Positions 28,352-36,642 of a stretch of DNA of 64,000 nucleotides are shown here, piece after piece; positions within the stretch are counted from its first letter, which is position 1, and each line of letters starts with the position of its first letter. The position numbers and the translations under genes are program-made. The stretch comes from Burkholderia pyrrocinia (GTDB taxonomy: Bacteria; Pseudomonadota; Gammaproteobacteria; Burkholderiales; Burkholderiaceae), in the NCBI RefSeq assembly GCF_001028665.1, contig NZ_CP011503.1, forward strand, positions 2,046,001-2,110,000. The letters are read 5' to 3'. Under the pieces are notes generated by a model. That model ran no database searches. It had not been told where the DNA came from and was given only the letters and a program-made list of their open reading frames with translations.

Positions 28352-29086
28352 ATGACGGATCGAGTGAGCGACAGACTTGGGCAGGTGAGAAAGGCAGTAG
28401 CATCTGGCGTGTTGCGCCGCCGCGCGGCTGATGCGGCGGATGCCCATACATGCGCGCCGCTCATACTCGCGTCGGGTACACGTGAGTTTGCGTTCTTCCT
28501 CGGTGTGTCGCCTGGTCAATGCATTGCGTTTCTTGCATTCGCATTTGCATCGAAGCATGGGCGTTTCTCTTGGAGACGCCATCGAGTGGCGGTGTCCGAG
28601 GACGGCATCGTGCGCGCGGTTCTTGCCGTGCACGACGGAAGGAGGACGATGTGGGACGATGTACACGTCGCCTGGATGTTGATCAACTTTTTCGGCTTCG
28701 TATGCGCCGTCCGGATGCTGTTGCGTGGACTGATTCTAGAAGGCGAACTGCCCGCCCCGACACGCGAGCAAACGCTGATTGCGCATTGCGCTGTTGACGA
28801 GGCGTGGCGTGGCCGGGGCGTCTTTAGCGCACTGTTTGACGATGCAATGCGAGCGGGTGGGTTACGCCAAGGGCCGGTGCGAGAAATCGTGCTCGACGTG
28901 CTGGCAAGCAATGTCCGCGCTCGCGCTCTGTACGAGCGTCTCGGTTTCACCGAGATGCCGAAGTCCCGGCGCCGATCGGCTCGCCTTCCTCAGGAACTGA
29001 TATCGACACGGATGCGATTCGATGCCACGGAGCGCGAGGTGTCCTTGGATAGTTCCCGCATTGAGCCGACACTCGACGGGCGGTGA
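28352..29086 (+). CDS. GNAT-family N-acyltransferase
   Basis: A 244-residue protein whose C-terminal half carries the acetyl-CoA fold: LIAHCAVDEAWRGRGVFSALFDD (motif A with the Q/RxxGxG/A-like loop) and LDVLASNVRARALYERLGF (motif B). The centre has a hydrophobic stretch (WMLINFFGFVCAVRMLLRGLIL) that could associate with the membrane. It starts eight bases after wcbT and is the last rightward gene of the block. Its G+C is a little lower than the PKS. It could acylate the amino group exposed by the oxoamine synthase or the LpxC-like enzyme; this is inference from context. Confidence 0.75.
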   Translation: MTDRVSDRLGQVRKAVASGVLRRRAADAADAHTCAPLILASGTREFAFFLGVSPGQCIAFLAFAFASKHGRFSWRRHRVAVSEDGIVRAVLAVHDGRRTMWDDVHVAWMLINFFGFVCAVRMLLRGLILEGELPAPTREQTLIAHCAVDEAWRGRGVFSALFDDAMRAGGLRQGPVREIVLDVLASNVRARALYERLGFTEMPKSRRRSARLPQELISTRMRFDATEREVSLDSSRIEPTLDGR

Positions 29087-29130
29087 CTAGGACGCAGTAC
29101 TACGGAGGAAGGCAATCGGTGGTACCACAG

Positions 29131-30744
29131 CTATTTCAGATTCCAGCAAGCGCCGTTGAAGTACGCATCCACCGGTACATTTGCTTGCATAGTGACTGTG
29201 TTGCAGAGGTTGCCGCCCGTCGCGAAGCTGGCAGGCCCATGAGACGGGATAAGCTTCAGTATGCGACCATTCCAGGTCGGCCGGATACTGCGGATGGTTG
29301 CTTGCCCCGTGAGCATCGCGATGGATGCGGCGTGTACATCGATCGTTGCGGCACTTTCGATCGTAGCAGGCGAGTTGTCGATGCCGAGATTCGATGCCAT
29401 GACGCTGTTCCCGGCCGGAGTGCCTGAGATGGGCACTTTCGAACCGCTAAAGTCATTGCCGCTGATGAGGGCACCCGTATTGTTCCCGGTAAGGAACAAA
29501 CCATATTCCGGTGCCGTAGCGAAGAGCCCACCGCACCTTCCGCCTAGCTCCGAATTTCGTACTGCGAAGGCGCCGACATTGGCGCCATACACAATATTGG
29601 CAGCGGGACCACCGCCCCGGCCGTTGCCGCAGAAGCGACTCGCGTCGAATGTCACAAAGGTGCCTGCATGGATGTTCGCGCCGTTCGACGCGCCGTTGTA
29701 GTTGCGCAGCCCGTTGAAATGAATCTCCGATACGATGCCTTTCGCCGAGTTGTCGACGACGATATTGTCCGATTGGGCGGATGCGGTCCAGCACGCGGTA
29801 CATTCGAGTCCCTCGACGCGTGCCGTTGGTGCAGTTGTATCGATCGCTAGCGCGTGGATCGCGTTGGTATCCCCGACGTATGTGTTGCTGAAACTTGCCC
29901 ACGCAACCCATTGTTGGGAACCTGGAATGATTTGCGTGCCGATTTTGGTGAACAGCATGTCGGATTCAGATACGAGCAGGCCGCCCGCATCAAGGACTTG
30001 CATCGCGATGTCACCCGGATCGGTGCGATCGGCAATGACTGTTGTATGTGTGATACGCGCGTCTACGGTGTTGCCATGAATGGTTCGTGCGCCGATTCGA
30101 ATGCCGATGCTGCCCGATCCCTTGATCCCGTTGATTATGGTCTGATCGATGAGTGCCTGGTTGCCGTTTAGGTCGATGCCAATGAATGGCCCCTGAATAT
30201 AGATGCCGGAGATTACCGGAGCGACGACGTTCTTGACCGCGATTGCAGCGCCTTTGAAATTTGGACCGGACGCAGTTGCATCGATGTAGAGATCGCGTAC
30301 GGCGGAGCCGTCGCCATCAAGTGAGATCAGTGGATTCAGGTTTGGCATGCCTGCCGACAGGCTAGCGCGCTGCCCGCGTGATCCCGCGAGAGTTACGTTA
30401 CCCGGGACGTTAATAGTGCCGGTGATCACGCAGCGTGAGCTCGATAGCGGTAGATTCACGACGGACGGCGCAACGGTTGCAGCATAGGAGAGCGCGCGGT
30501 TGAGGGCATTCGTGTCGTCGGCCGTCCCGTTGCACTGCATCCCGAAATCTGCGGCGTTGATGGTGTCAGCGAGCTTGACCGACAGCGCGCGCGGGATGCT
30601 TCCGCTGCCTTTTTGCTGGAACTGAAACGTTTCGCCAAGTTCGCGCTGCATCTGAGGAGCGGCGTTGGATCTAATGATCTGAGCTGTCGCGTTGGGGAGC
30701 GGCAGAGCAACAGACACCAAAATGGCAAGAATGGCTTGCCTCAT
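29131..30744 (-). CDS. Secreted right-handed parallel beta-helix protein (pectate lyase/tailspike-like)
   Basis: A 537-residue protein with a Sec signal (hydrophobic 4-14, cleavage near ATA-Q at 21-22). The motif AADFGMQCNGTADDTNALNRAL (residues about 64-84) is the hallmark start of Pectate_lyase_3/tailspike beta-helices, and repeated Asn/Gly/Ile-rich rungs follow to about residue 460. Such folds are found in polysaccharide lyases, hydrolases and epimerases. No catalytic residues can be assigned by eye. It is transcribed against the capsule operon, at lower G+C than the PKS genes. Its place beside capsule genes makes a capsule-trimming or modifying enzyme plausible. Confidence 0.75.
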   Translation of the reverse strand: MRQAILAILVSVALPLPNATAQIIRSNAAPQMQRELGETFQFQQKGSGSIPRALSVKLADTINAADFGMQCNGTADDTNALNRALSYAATVAPSVVNLPLSSSRCVITGTINVPGNVTLAGSRGQRASLSAGMPNLNPLISLDGDGSAVRDLYIDATASGPNFKGAAIAVKNVVAPVISGIYIQGPFIGIDLNGNQALIDQTIINGIKGSGSIGIRIGARTIHGNTVDARITHTTVIADRTDPGDIAMQVLDAGGLLVSESDMLFTKIGTQIIPGSQQWVAWASFSNTYVGDTNAIHALAIDTTAPTARVEGLECTACWTASAQSDNIVVDNSAKGIVSEIHFNGLRNYNGASNGANIHAGTFVTFDASRFCGNGRGGGPAANIVYGANVGAFAVRNSELGGRCGGLFATAPEYGLFLTGNNTGALISGNDFSGSKVPISGTPAGNSVMASNLGIDNSPATIESAATIDVHAASIAMLTGQATIRSIRPTWNGRILKLIPSHGPASFATGGNLCNTVTMQANVPVDAYFNGACWNLK

Positions 30745-31075
30745 GTGAATCTCCTATGGCACCGACGGTTTCCCATCTGTCGCAAGCTGATGGATTCGAG
30801 AATTCGCATGATAGGACAGTTACTTCAGCGCCCGGTCGTCGGGGTGACGAGGGCAATTCAATTGCTGGCGAGTGCCGATGTTGGAGTCCGATGGTTTGAT
30901 ACTTGTATACTGAAAATATGTGGCAGATCGCACGGCAATCCAATTTCTTATATCAGGACATTCACGGAGTATGCCATCACGTGAAAGCGCTGGACGTCGC
31001 GTCAAATTCTGTCAAAATTTCGGCTGATCGAGAGCGATACTCGCGGCGATATAGCAAGAAGTGGAGAGTTGCACA
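30745..31075. other. Divergent A/T-rich intergenic region, no gene seen
   Basis: 331 bases between two divergent genes. TATACT near 30905-30910 could be a -10 for the rightward sulfotransferase, with no convincing -35. No repeat, RNA or coding potential with the surrounding codon bias was found. Confidence 0.4.
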
Positions 31076-33085
31076 ATGCAGCATCAACGACAGGTTTTTT
31101 CCGGTCGCGTCATTTTTGATCATTTGCCCAAGACTGCCGGACAGGCGGTGAACATGTGGCTCACCGAGAATTTGGGTACTGGGTGCGTTACCCCGAACTT
31201 GATCGGGGGGCATCGCGATCTGATTAGGCGATACGGAGGCGAATATTCCGTCATCTCTGCACACGTCGATTTTCGGGGAAGCGATCTTGATCCGCGCTAC
31301 CACTACATGACCTGTCTGCGCGAACCGATCGATCGGGCTATTTCCTGGCTGTTCTTTCTCGTGAAGAATCACGATTCAGTTGAGTTGCCGGGGTTGTGGG
31401 AGCAAGCGGAGCGTTTTGTCGCGTTGGCGGACGTTCCTGGTGCCGATCTTTTGCGCCTTGTGGAAGAGACCTTCGATCAGGATTTTCTCAAGAATATTCG
31501 TAACCCATACGTGGAGCACTTTGCCGGTATATCGCCTGATTCAGGGCATTCTGACCGGCAGAAGATCGACGCGGCGCTCGATGGTATTGCGCGTTACGAT
31601 GTGTTGGGTTTGTACGAGGAGTTACCGGATTTCCTGTCGGATGTCGCGTCGTTGATTGAAATTCCTGTCCCGGCACATTTTCAGAGAGTGAATACTACGC
31701 GTGCGAGACCGCAAGTCGACGAGATTTCGCCATCGTTGCGCGCATGCCTCGAAGCATTGAACGAACTTGACATCGAGTTTTATCACGTGCTCCGCGAACG
31801 GTGGACACGTGAACGTGTCAAGCGCACGGCAGCTTCCATTTCGATGATTCCTCGCTGGCAACCGTACGAATCCATTGCGCATCGTACACATTCGATGCCC
31901 GAGTTTTCATTGATCTCTGCAGCGATTGAAGGTGGCGACAAGTGTAGCTACGGGCAGGTCCTGCGTTTCAATCTTGTCTTCTCGATCAACACCGACATTG
32001 ATCAATTGGGTATCGGTGTTCATTTGTCGGACGAGGACGGGCGTTGGGCGTTTGGCACGAGCAACACCTTGTTGAACCGCCCTCTTGTGGAAATAGCCCC
32101 GGGTACGTATAGCTTGCGCTATTACCTAGTGGCGAATTTGCCGGAAGGGCAATATACCGCCGGATTCGAATTTTCCTGCAGTCGGGACAACCGAATCGAG
32201 GAACTGGCCTGCTTCGAGCGACTCGTACCATTTCGTGTCGTGGTACCGCGTGCAACGCCAAGCGTGGGCTACATGAGCATTCCCGCAGATTTCGCGTGTG
32301 ATCGAATTGGCGATGCAGTGTCTGTCAATCTTGAAGACGCGCGCGGGCGCCTTGCGACCGACGCGATATTGGGCCGCTTGGTGGTCGGCGAGTCATTCGA
32401 GCTTCCGGTGACACTGGAGAACGCGTCGTCACAGACCTGGACAAGTACTACCTTCCATCCGATTGGTCTTTCGTATCGCTGGCTCGATTCGCAGGGGAAC
32501 GTGACCGCGACGAACAGCGAGCACGTTCCGTTACCTGGCAACTTCATTGCGCCGGGTCAAGCTTTGCCACTATCCATGCGTATTGTCGCGCCCAGCGTTA
32601 GCGGACGATTCAAACTGGTGCTCACGCTATCCCGAGATGGCGAATACTGGCCGCAGGAACAGGGATTCCAACCACTGACGCTCACGCTCGAAGTCGAGGA
32701 GGCTGACGCGCCAAGGTCGTATCGCGGCGCGGACATCCGTTTGTCCACGCACGTCGGTCAGCGTGAGCGCGGTGCGATGTCAAGTAACGGGCAGGAAGGG
32801 TATCTGCTATTTGGCCCGTACGCGTCGTTGTCCCAAGGGCGGTATGTAGTCAGTCTCGAAGGTTGTTGCGCAATGCTTGACAGCGGCTGGATGGACGTGA
32901 GCTGGGATCGTGGCGGATACGTACTAATGCGGTATGAAGTTGGCCCAGGCGAGAAGGATGGGGAGATCGCGGCATTCGGGTTTGAGCTTGCGACGCCAAT
33001 CAGCGATCTGGAGGTCCGCGTGTGGGTACCGTCGGGCGCCGACATGCGCGTCGACACCCTTCGAATTGTGCCACTCTGCACTTGA
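31076..33085 (+). CDS. Sulfotransferase fused to Wzt-C-like and beta-sandwich carbohydrate-binding domains
   Basis: A 669-residue multidomain protein. Residues 1-245 are a sulfotransferase: the 5'-phosphosulfate loop is FDHLPKTAGQ (14-23) and the 3'-phosphate site CLREPIDRAISWL (80-92). Residues about 270-390 match the C-terminal glycan-binding domain of Wzt O-antigen transporters (FSLISAAIEGGDKCSYGQVL, and DEDGRWAFGTSN). Residues about 430-540 form an Ig-like sandwich (GLSYRWLDSQGN). Residues 552-669 match the tail of the glycosyltransferase at 5.7-7.4 kb. ATG 31076 has GGAGAG seven bases upstream; the in-frame GTG at 31061 overlaps that site and is less likely. It would sulfate a capsule residue using PAPS. 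Confidence 0.8.
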   Translation: MQHQRQVFSGRVIFDHLPKTAGQAVNMWLTENLGTGCVTPNLIGGHRDLIRRYGGEYSVISAHVDFRGSDLDPRYHYMTCLREPIDRAISWLFFLVKNHDSVELPGLWEQAERFVALADVPGADLLRLVEETFDQDFLKNIRNPYVEHFAGISPDSGHSDRQKIDAALDGIARYDVLGLYEELPDFLSDVASLIEIPVPAHFQRVNTTRARPQVDEISPSLRACLEALNELDIEFYHVLRERWTRERVKRTAASISMIPRWQPYESIAHRTHSMPEFSLISAAIEGGDKCSYGQVLRFNLVFSINTDIDQLGIGVHLSDEDGRWAFGTSNTLLNRPLVEIAPGTYSLRYYLVANLPEGQYTAGFEFSCSRDNRIEELACFERLVPFRVVVPRATPSVGYMSIPADFACDRIGDAVSVNLEDARGRLATDAILGRLVVGESFELPVTLENASSQTWTSTTFHPIGLSYRWLDSQGNVTATNSEHVPLPGNFIAPGQALPLSMRIVAPSVSGRFKLVLTLSRDGEYWPQEQGFQPLTLTLEVEEADAPRSYRGADIRLSTHVGQRERGAMSSNGQEGYLLFGPYASLSQGRYVVSLEGCCAMLDSGWMDVSWDRGGYVLMRYEVGPGEKDGEIAAFGFELATPISDLEVRVWVPSGADMRVDTLRIVPLCT

Positions 33086-33469
33086 CAGTCAGGGCGGTAG
33101 TTGCGGCGAGCTTGCTGTCTGTTCATCGCCCGGTATGGCCTGCCGACGCGTATAAGGCGCACGAGCGAGCGGGTACACGGGCGCGATGTTCCTGAAGGTC
33201 GATGCGGCAGCTCTCAGCTTCCTGCCGGGGATGGTCGGCCCGATGCTGCCATCATGGGCATGATGGCAGTCGGTTTTGGGCATTGTTAGCTACTTTCGCG
33301 GCAAGAGGCAGGCAAATCTGGTGATCCCGACCGAAGACTGCGGCTGGCAGTAATCTTTTTTCTGACGGGATCATTGCCTAACATCCATCGAGATGAACGA
33401 AGAATCCGGCGATGATCCCATGCAAACTTGAGCTTCAGGTTACAACTTCAGCATCAATTCGATGCCCCA
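33086..33469. other. 384-base gap, no gene recognised
   Basis: Lies between the ends of two convergent genes. Short frames exist on both strands, but none has the codon bias of the region or a recognisable motif. ATCATGGGCATGATGG around 33252 is a small inverted repeat. It may hold decayed mobile DNA, since an IS remnant lies 1.2 kb further on, but I cannot demonstrate it. Confidence 0.35.
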
Positions 33470-34420
33470 TTATTGAAACCTGCTGTTTACCCAATATTGG
33501 CCACCGTCGATCGTTGTCATCCCAACAATTGAGGTTAGATCGGCTCGATAAGACATTGTGACCGGGCGTTCCCGTAGCAAATGCCAACCATGCTTGTGGT
33601 AGCACTCCATCAGGTCCCCTTCGATCTTGCGGCTATGCGTGCCGATGAACATGCGCTTAACTTTTTGACTGATTTGTGAAGCGCCATGAATCAAAACATC
33701 GCCTTCTGATCCCTGTATGTCGCAGTGGACAAAATCGACCGTTTCAAGTCCGTCGAGTATCTCATCAAGAGTTCTGACCGGCACTTCCTCGTGTGGCACT
33801 GATCGGCCGACATAGTCAACGTCTGGCGCAGCATTAGCGGCTTGTCCGCCATTTTCGAAAGCGCTCCTGACAATTGGGAAAAAGACAGTTCCTTTCCTGA
33901 TGCCTACTGCTCCATGGATAGCCATACTTTCGACTTTCGGAGTCGAGAGTTCGTCAGCGAGACCGTTCGCTAAGAAATTTTTTGAAATAAGGGCGTGAAA
34001 ATAAGCGCTTGCCTCGACTGCCCTGATGGCAACGTCTTTACCCTGGCGTTTGGCGAGCACTCCGGCTATCGCAGCCCACGGCGCATAGCTTGATCCAAGT
34101 TCAACCATCGAAAAGCTGTTGCCCTTGGTATTTTCAAGGCTGTCGAGTAGTGCGTAATACTCAATGGCCTCGGCTCTTACGCCGTCATTCGGAATGGGCG
34201 GGCTATCGAAGGTCTCACCATCGCGTGCCGCTGCCCAAGGAACACAATCCGTGGGTGTTTTCGTCCCGAAGTAATCGGTCACATATCCAGGCGTTCCTTG
34301 AGTAATTTTTCGGTATCTGGCAAATAGATCAAGATCGGACGACTCCCAGCCACCGAAAAAATCCGCACCAAGAGCCCTTCTTGCCGCAATAGCTTGTTGA
34401 ATCTGCTCAGAGAAATCCAT
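33470..34420 (-). CDS. FkbM-family methyltransferase
   Basis: A 316-residue predicted SAM-dependent methyltransferase. The SAM-binding strand is FSMVELGSSYAPWAAIAG (about 105-122) and the conserved acidic loop is VDFVHCDIQGSEGDVLIHGA (about 228-247). It lacks the coil and DUF4214 of the FkbM protein at 2-4.4 kb and is a different subgroup. Codon use is clearly more A/T-rich than the core genes to its right, suggesting acquisition as serotype-specific cargo. It lies between a sulfotransferase and an IS remnant. O-methylation of a capsule sugar is the likely role. Confidence 0.75.
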   Translation of the reverse strand: MDFSEQIQQAIAARRALGADFFGGWESSDLDLFARYRKITQGTPGYVTDYFGTKTPTDCVPWAAARDGETFDSPPIPNDGVRAEAIEYYALLDSLENTKGNSFSMVELGSSYAPWAAIAGVLAKRQGKDVAIRAVEASAYFHALISKNFLANGLADELSTPKVESMAIHGAVGIRKGTVFFPIVRSAFENGGQAANAAPDVDYVGRSVPHEEVPVRTLDEILDGLETVDFVHCDIQGSEGDVLIHGASQISQKVKRMFIGTHSRKIEGDLMECYHKHGWHLLRERPVTMSYRADLTSIVGMTTIDGGQYWVNSRFQ

Positions 34421-34626
34421 TCTTTTCCTCGAACAACGTTATCGATATTGTTGGACAGCAAAATAGGGCGCGTTGCAACTGCATTCCTCCGCGCGGGGCG
34501 CCACCTTGATCAATCCAGCATGTCTACTTGCCAGCGGCTGCGTTTCGCCCCTAGCGGCAGCTATTTTACGAGAGCAAGGGAGCCTATGTTCAAGAAATGT
34601 TGCCCCACGAATCAACAAGAACCGCG

Positions 34627-34899
34627 CTAACACAAGTCAACGACGAAGCGAGAACAGAGGACGGCATCAGCCAACGAAAGGACGGCAGGTTGAATGTCGA
34701 GCCGTTGTTCGAAGCGAATGCGCGGCTTGCCGAAGCGGGCCAACCTGGCGCGGGCTTGCTCAACGATCCATCGATGACGTCTCAGACGCTCCTTACGTTC
34801 GATACCTCTGCGAGCGATTCGAGCCGTTATGCCAAGTTGCCGCAGGTAACGCCGGCATCGACAGTAGTCGCGTCGTTTGTCTGCACTGACGGCACAAAT
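34627..34899 (-). pseudogene. Decayed IS5-family transposase, C-terminal fragment
   Basis: Translation of the minus strand from about 34899 to a TAG at 34627-34629 gives an intact 90-codon tail of an IS5/IS402-group DDE transposase. It contains SADKRRDY, TARIARRGIERKERL, then RRHRWIVEQARARL, then RIRFEQRLDI and a C-terminal SLADAVLCSRFVVDLC. The HRW(I/V)VE segment includes the third catalytic Glu. The frame is closed by a stop just upstream (34900-34902) and the rest of the transposase is missing. No terminal inverted repeats were identified. The flanking stretches 34421-34626 and 34900-35138 show no gene. It marks the junction between capsule cargo and core genome. Confidence 0.75.
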
Positions 34900-35138
34900 T
34901 CAGGAGGCAACGGCTCAAGAACCGGCCGTAGCAAGTTGGCCACTTTTCTTCTCGACCTGCCGCGAACCTTACGCTTGAAGCACCACAGGTCGAGTTATGT
35001 TAGCGACTCTAATCTGGATGCAAGACTTGTATTACCGCACTGGAATCGTCGCAACATCGGTTCGGCAACCGTCGTAGAGAGATACGCGCTGTGCCCGAAG
35101 GTGTTTGTCTTGTCCGAATGGTGCATCGACGTTCGTGG

Positions 35139-35972
35139 CTACTTGTGCCGCGGCCCGAACGGCCGCTGCTGCACATCGGCCCCATGCGCGACGATCGCCA
35201 TGCCCTCCGGCACTTCCTCCCACGCGCCGCGCAGGTCGACGAGCGGTTCGGACACGACCATGAACGCGTCGTCTCCCGCTTCGGCGATGCGCGGGTTATG
35301 CGGATACAGCTCGTGCAGGTGCTTGAACGACGTGCTGTGGAACAGCGAGCGCGATTGCCGTTCGCTCGAGTAGCGCACCGCGATGATCCGTTCGCCGTCG
35401 GTCGCGCAGATCGTCATGTTGAGCGGGTTGGCCACGCGATGGCGCGCGGCGGTTTCCTCGACCATGCCGACCATCCGCTCGAGCGCCGGCAGCGGCGTCT
35501 GCTCGAGGCCGTACGTCAGCGCGAGGCGGAACATCAGCTCGGAGTCGGTCGAGCCTTCGAGCGTCGGGAACAGCGCGGGATCGACCGTCATCGTCAGGTC
35601 GCGGCGCAGCTTGTGGAAATCGCGGATCAGCCCGTTGTGCGCGAACAGCCAGCGGCCGTGGCGAAACGGGTGGCAGTTGGTTTCCTGCACGGGCGTGTCG
35701 GTCGCCGCGCGGATATGCGCGATGAACATCCGCGAGCGGATCGCGCGCGCGGCTTCGCGCAGGTTGCGGTCGTTCCACGCGGGATGCACGGAGCGGTAGC
35801 GGAACGGCAGTTCGTCGGGGCGCCCGTACCAGCCGATGCCGAAGCCGTCGCCATTGGTGGTCGTGGCGCCGAGCTCCGAATGCAGGCTCTGGTCGATCAG
35901 CGAATGCTTCGCGCGGAACAGCACGGTCTCGAGATGGATCGGGTTACCCGTATAGGCGAGCCAGCGGCACAT
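35139..35972 (-). CDS. Class II glutamine amidotransferase (YafJ family)
   Basis: A 277-residue Ntn-type glutamine amidotransferase domain protein. The start at 35972 is set by MCRWLAY, which places the nucleophilic Cys at position 2 after Met removal; an upstream in-frame extension to 36140 is not used. Other marks are NGDGFGIGWYG, RMFIAHIRAAT, FAHNGLIRDF and GSTDSELMF. The family releases ammonia from glutamine (or glutathione-type) substrates; YafJ itself has no firmly known acceptor. It is a stand-alone gene with core-genome codon use and begins the chromosomal backbone to the right of the capsule locus. Confidence 0.88.
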   Translation of the reverse strand: MCRWLAYTGNPIHLETVLFRAKHSLIDQSLHSELGATTTNGDGFGIGWYGRPDELPFRYRSVHPAWNDRNLREAARAIRSRMFIAHIRAATDTPVQETNCHPFRHGRWLFAHNGLIRDFHKLRRDLTMTVDPALFPTLEGSTDSELMFRLALTYGLEQTPLPALERMVGMVEETAARHRVANPLNMTICATDGERIIAVRYSSERQSRSLFHSTSFKHLHELYPHNPRIAEAGDDAFMVVSEPLVDLRGAWEEVPEGMAIVAHGADVQQRPFGPRHK

Positions 35973-36115
35973 GGTGCGCTCCTTCACGATGGATCGTTCG
36001 CGCATGGTAGCCGACTTCGCAGGGCGGTCGCGCCTGCGCGTGCCGGGGCGGTCGCCCGGGCGGGCACGCGGCCCAATCCTCATACGTGCCGCATCCGTAC
36101 GTGCGACGCGCAACC

Positions 36116-36135
36116 GCCCGGCCAGGCGGCCGGGC
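36116..36135 (-). terminator. GC-rich hairpin downstream of the AhpD-like gene
   Basis: GCCCGGCC at 36116-36123 and GGCCGGGC at 36128-36135 form a perfect eight-pair stem with an AGGC loop. It lies 48 bases after the AhpD-like stop in the direction of transcription. No T-run follows, so intrinsic termination is uncertain. Confidence 0.35.
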
Positions 36136-36182
36136 GCCACGCAGCGGGGCGGCCCGCGACGGCGCCGCCGCGGCCGTCGAGT

Positions 36183-36512
36183 TCAGTCGCCGAGCGCGTC
36201 CATCACGCGCGCCGAATAGACGAGCGCCGCGCCCGCATTCAGCGCAATCGCGACGCCGAGCGCTTCCGCCACTTCCTCCCTGGTTGCGCCATGCTTCGTC
36301 GCTTCGGCCGTGTGAACGGCGATACAGCCGTCGCAACGCGTCGTGACAGCCACCGCGAGCGCGATCAGTTCGCGCGTCTTCGCGTCGAGATGGCCCGTCT
36401 TGGCGCCGGCGCCGGCCAGCGCCTGGTAGCCGGCAAGTGTATCGGGCGACAGCTTGGCGATATCGCCGATGCGCGTCGAGAGTTCCTTCCGGTATTCGTT
36501 CCAGTTCAGCAT
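36183..36512 (-). CDS. AhpD-like carboxymuconolactone decarboxylase family protein
   Basis: A 109-residue single-domain protein with the redox Cys pair in RCDGCIAVHT (about residues 60-69) followed by AEATKHGATREEVAEAL. This is the AhpD/CMD family signature for small alkylhydroperoxidase-type proteins that reduce peroxides through a CxxC dithiol. It is divergent from an AraC-type regulator with 130 bases between starts. That arrangement is common for oxidative-stress or xenobiotic-responsive pairs, so it is likely controlled by that regulator. Confidence 0.85.
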   Translation of the reverse strand: MLNWNEYRKELSTRIGDIAKLSPDTLAGYQALAGAGAKTGHLDAKTRELIALAVAVTTRCDGCIAVHTAEATKHGATREEVAEALGVAIALNAGAALVYSARVMDALGD

Positions 36513-36642
36513 GATGCGTCCTTTTCAAGAAGAGGTCAGGGGGGCGGCGGACGCCGCGATCTCGGGCGATGCAGGGCTATTCTGATCGCTCGCGCTGAGG
36601 GTTTCGATACGCTAGAGTGTCAATTTTTAGCGCGATCGTCTC

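Noticed and set aside
34597..35373. 258-codon plus-strand frame
   Set aside because: It overlaps the IS5 transposase remnant and the YafJ gene, both of which are clear on the minus strand. Its own translation has no recognisable feature.
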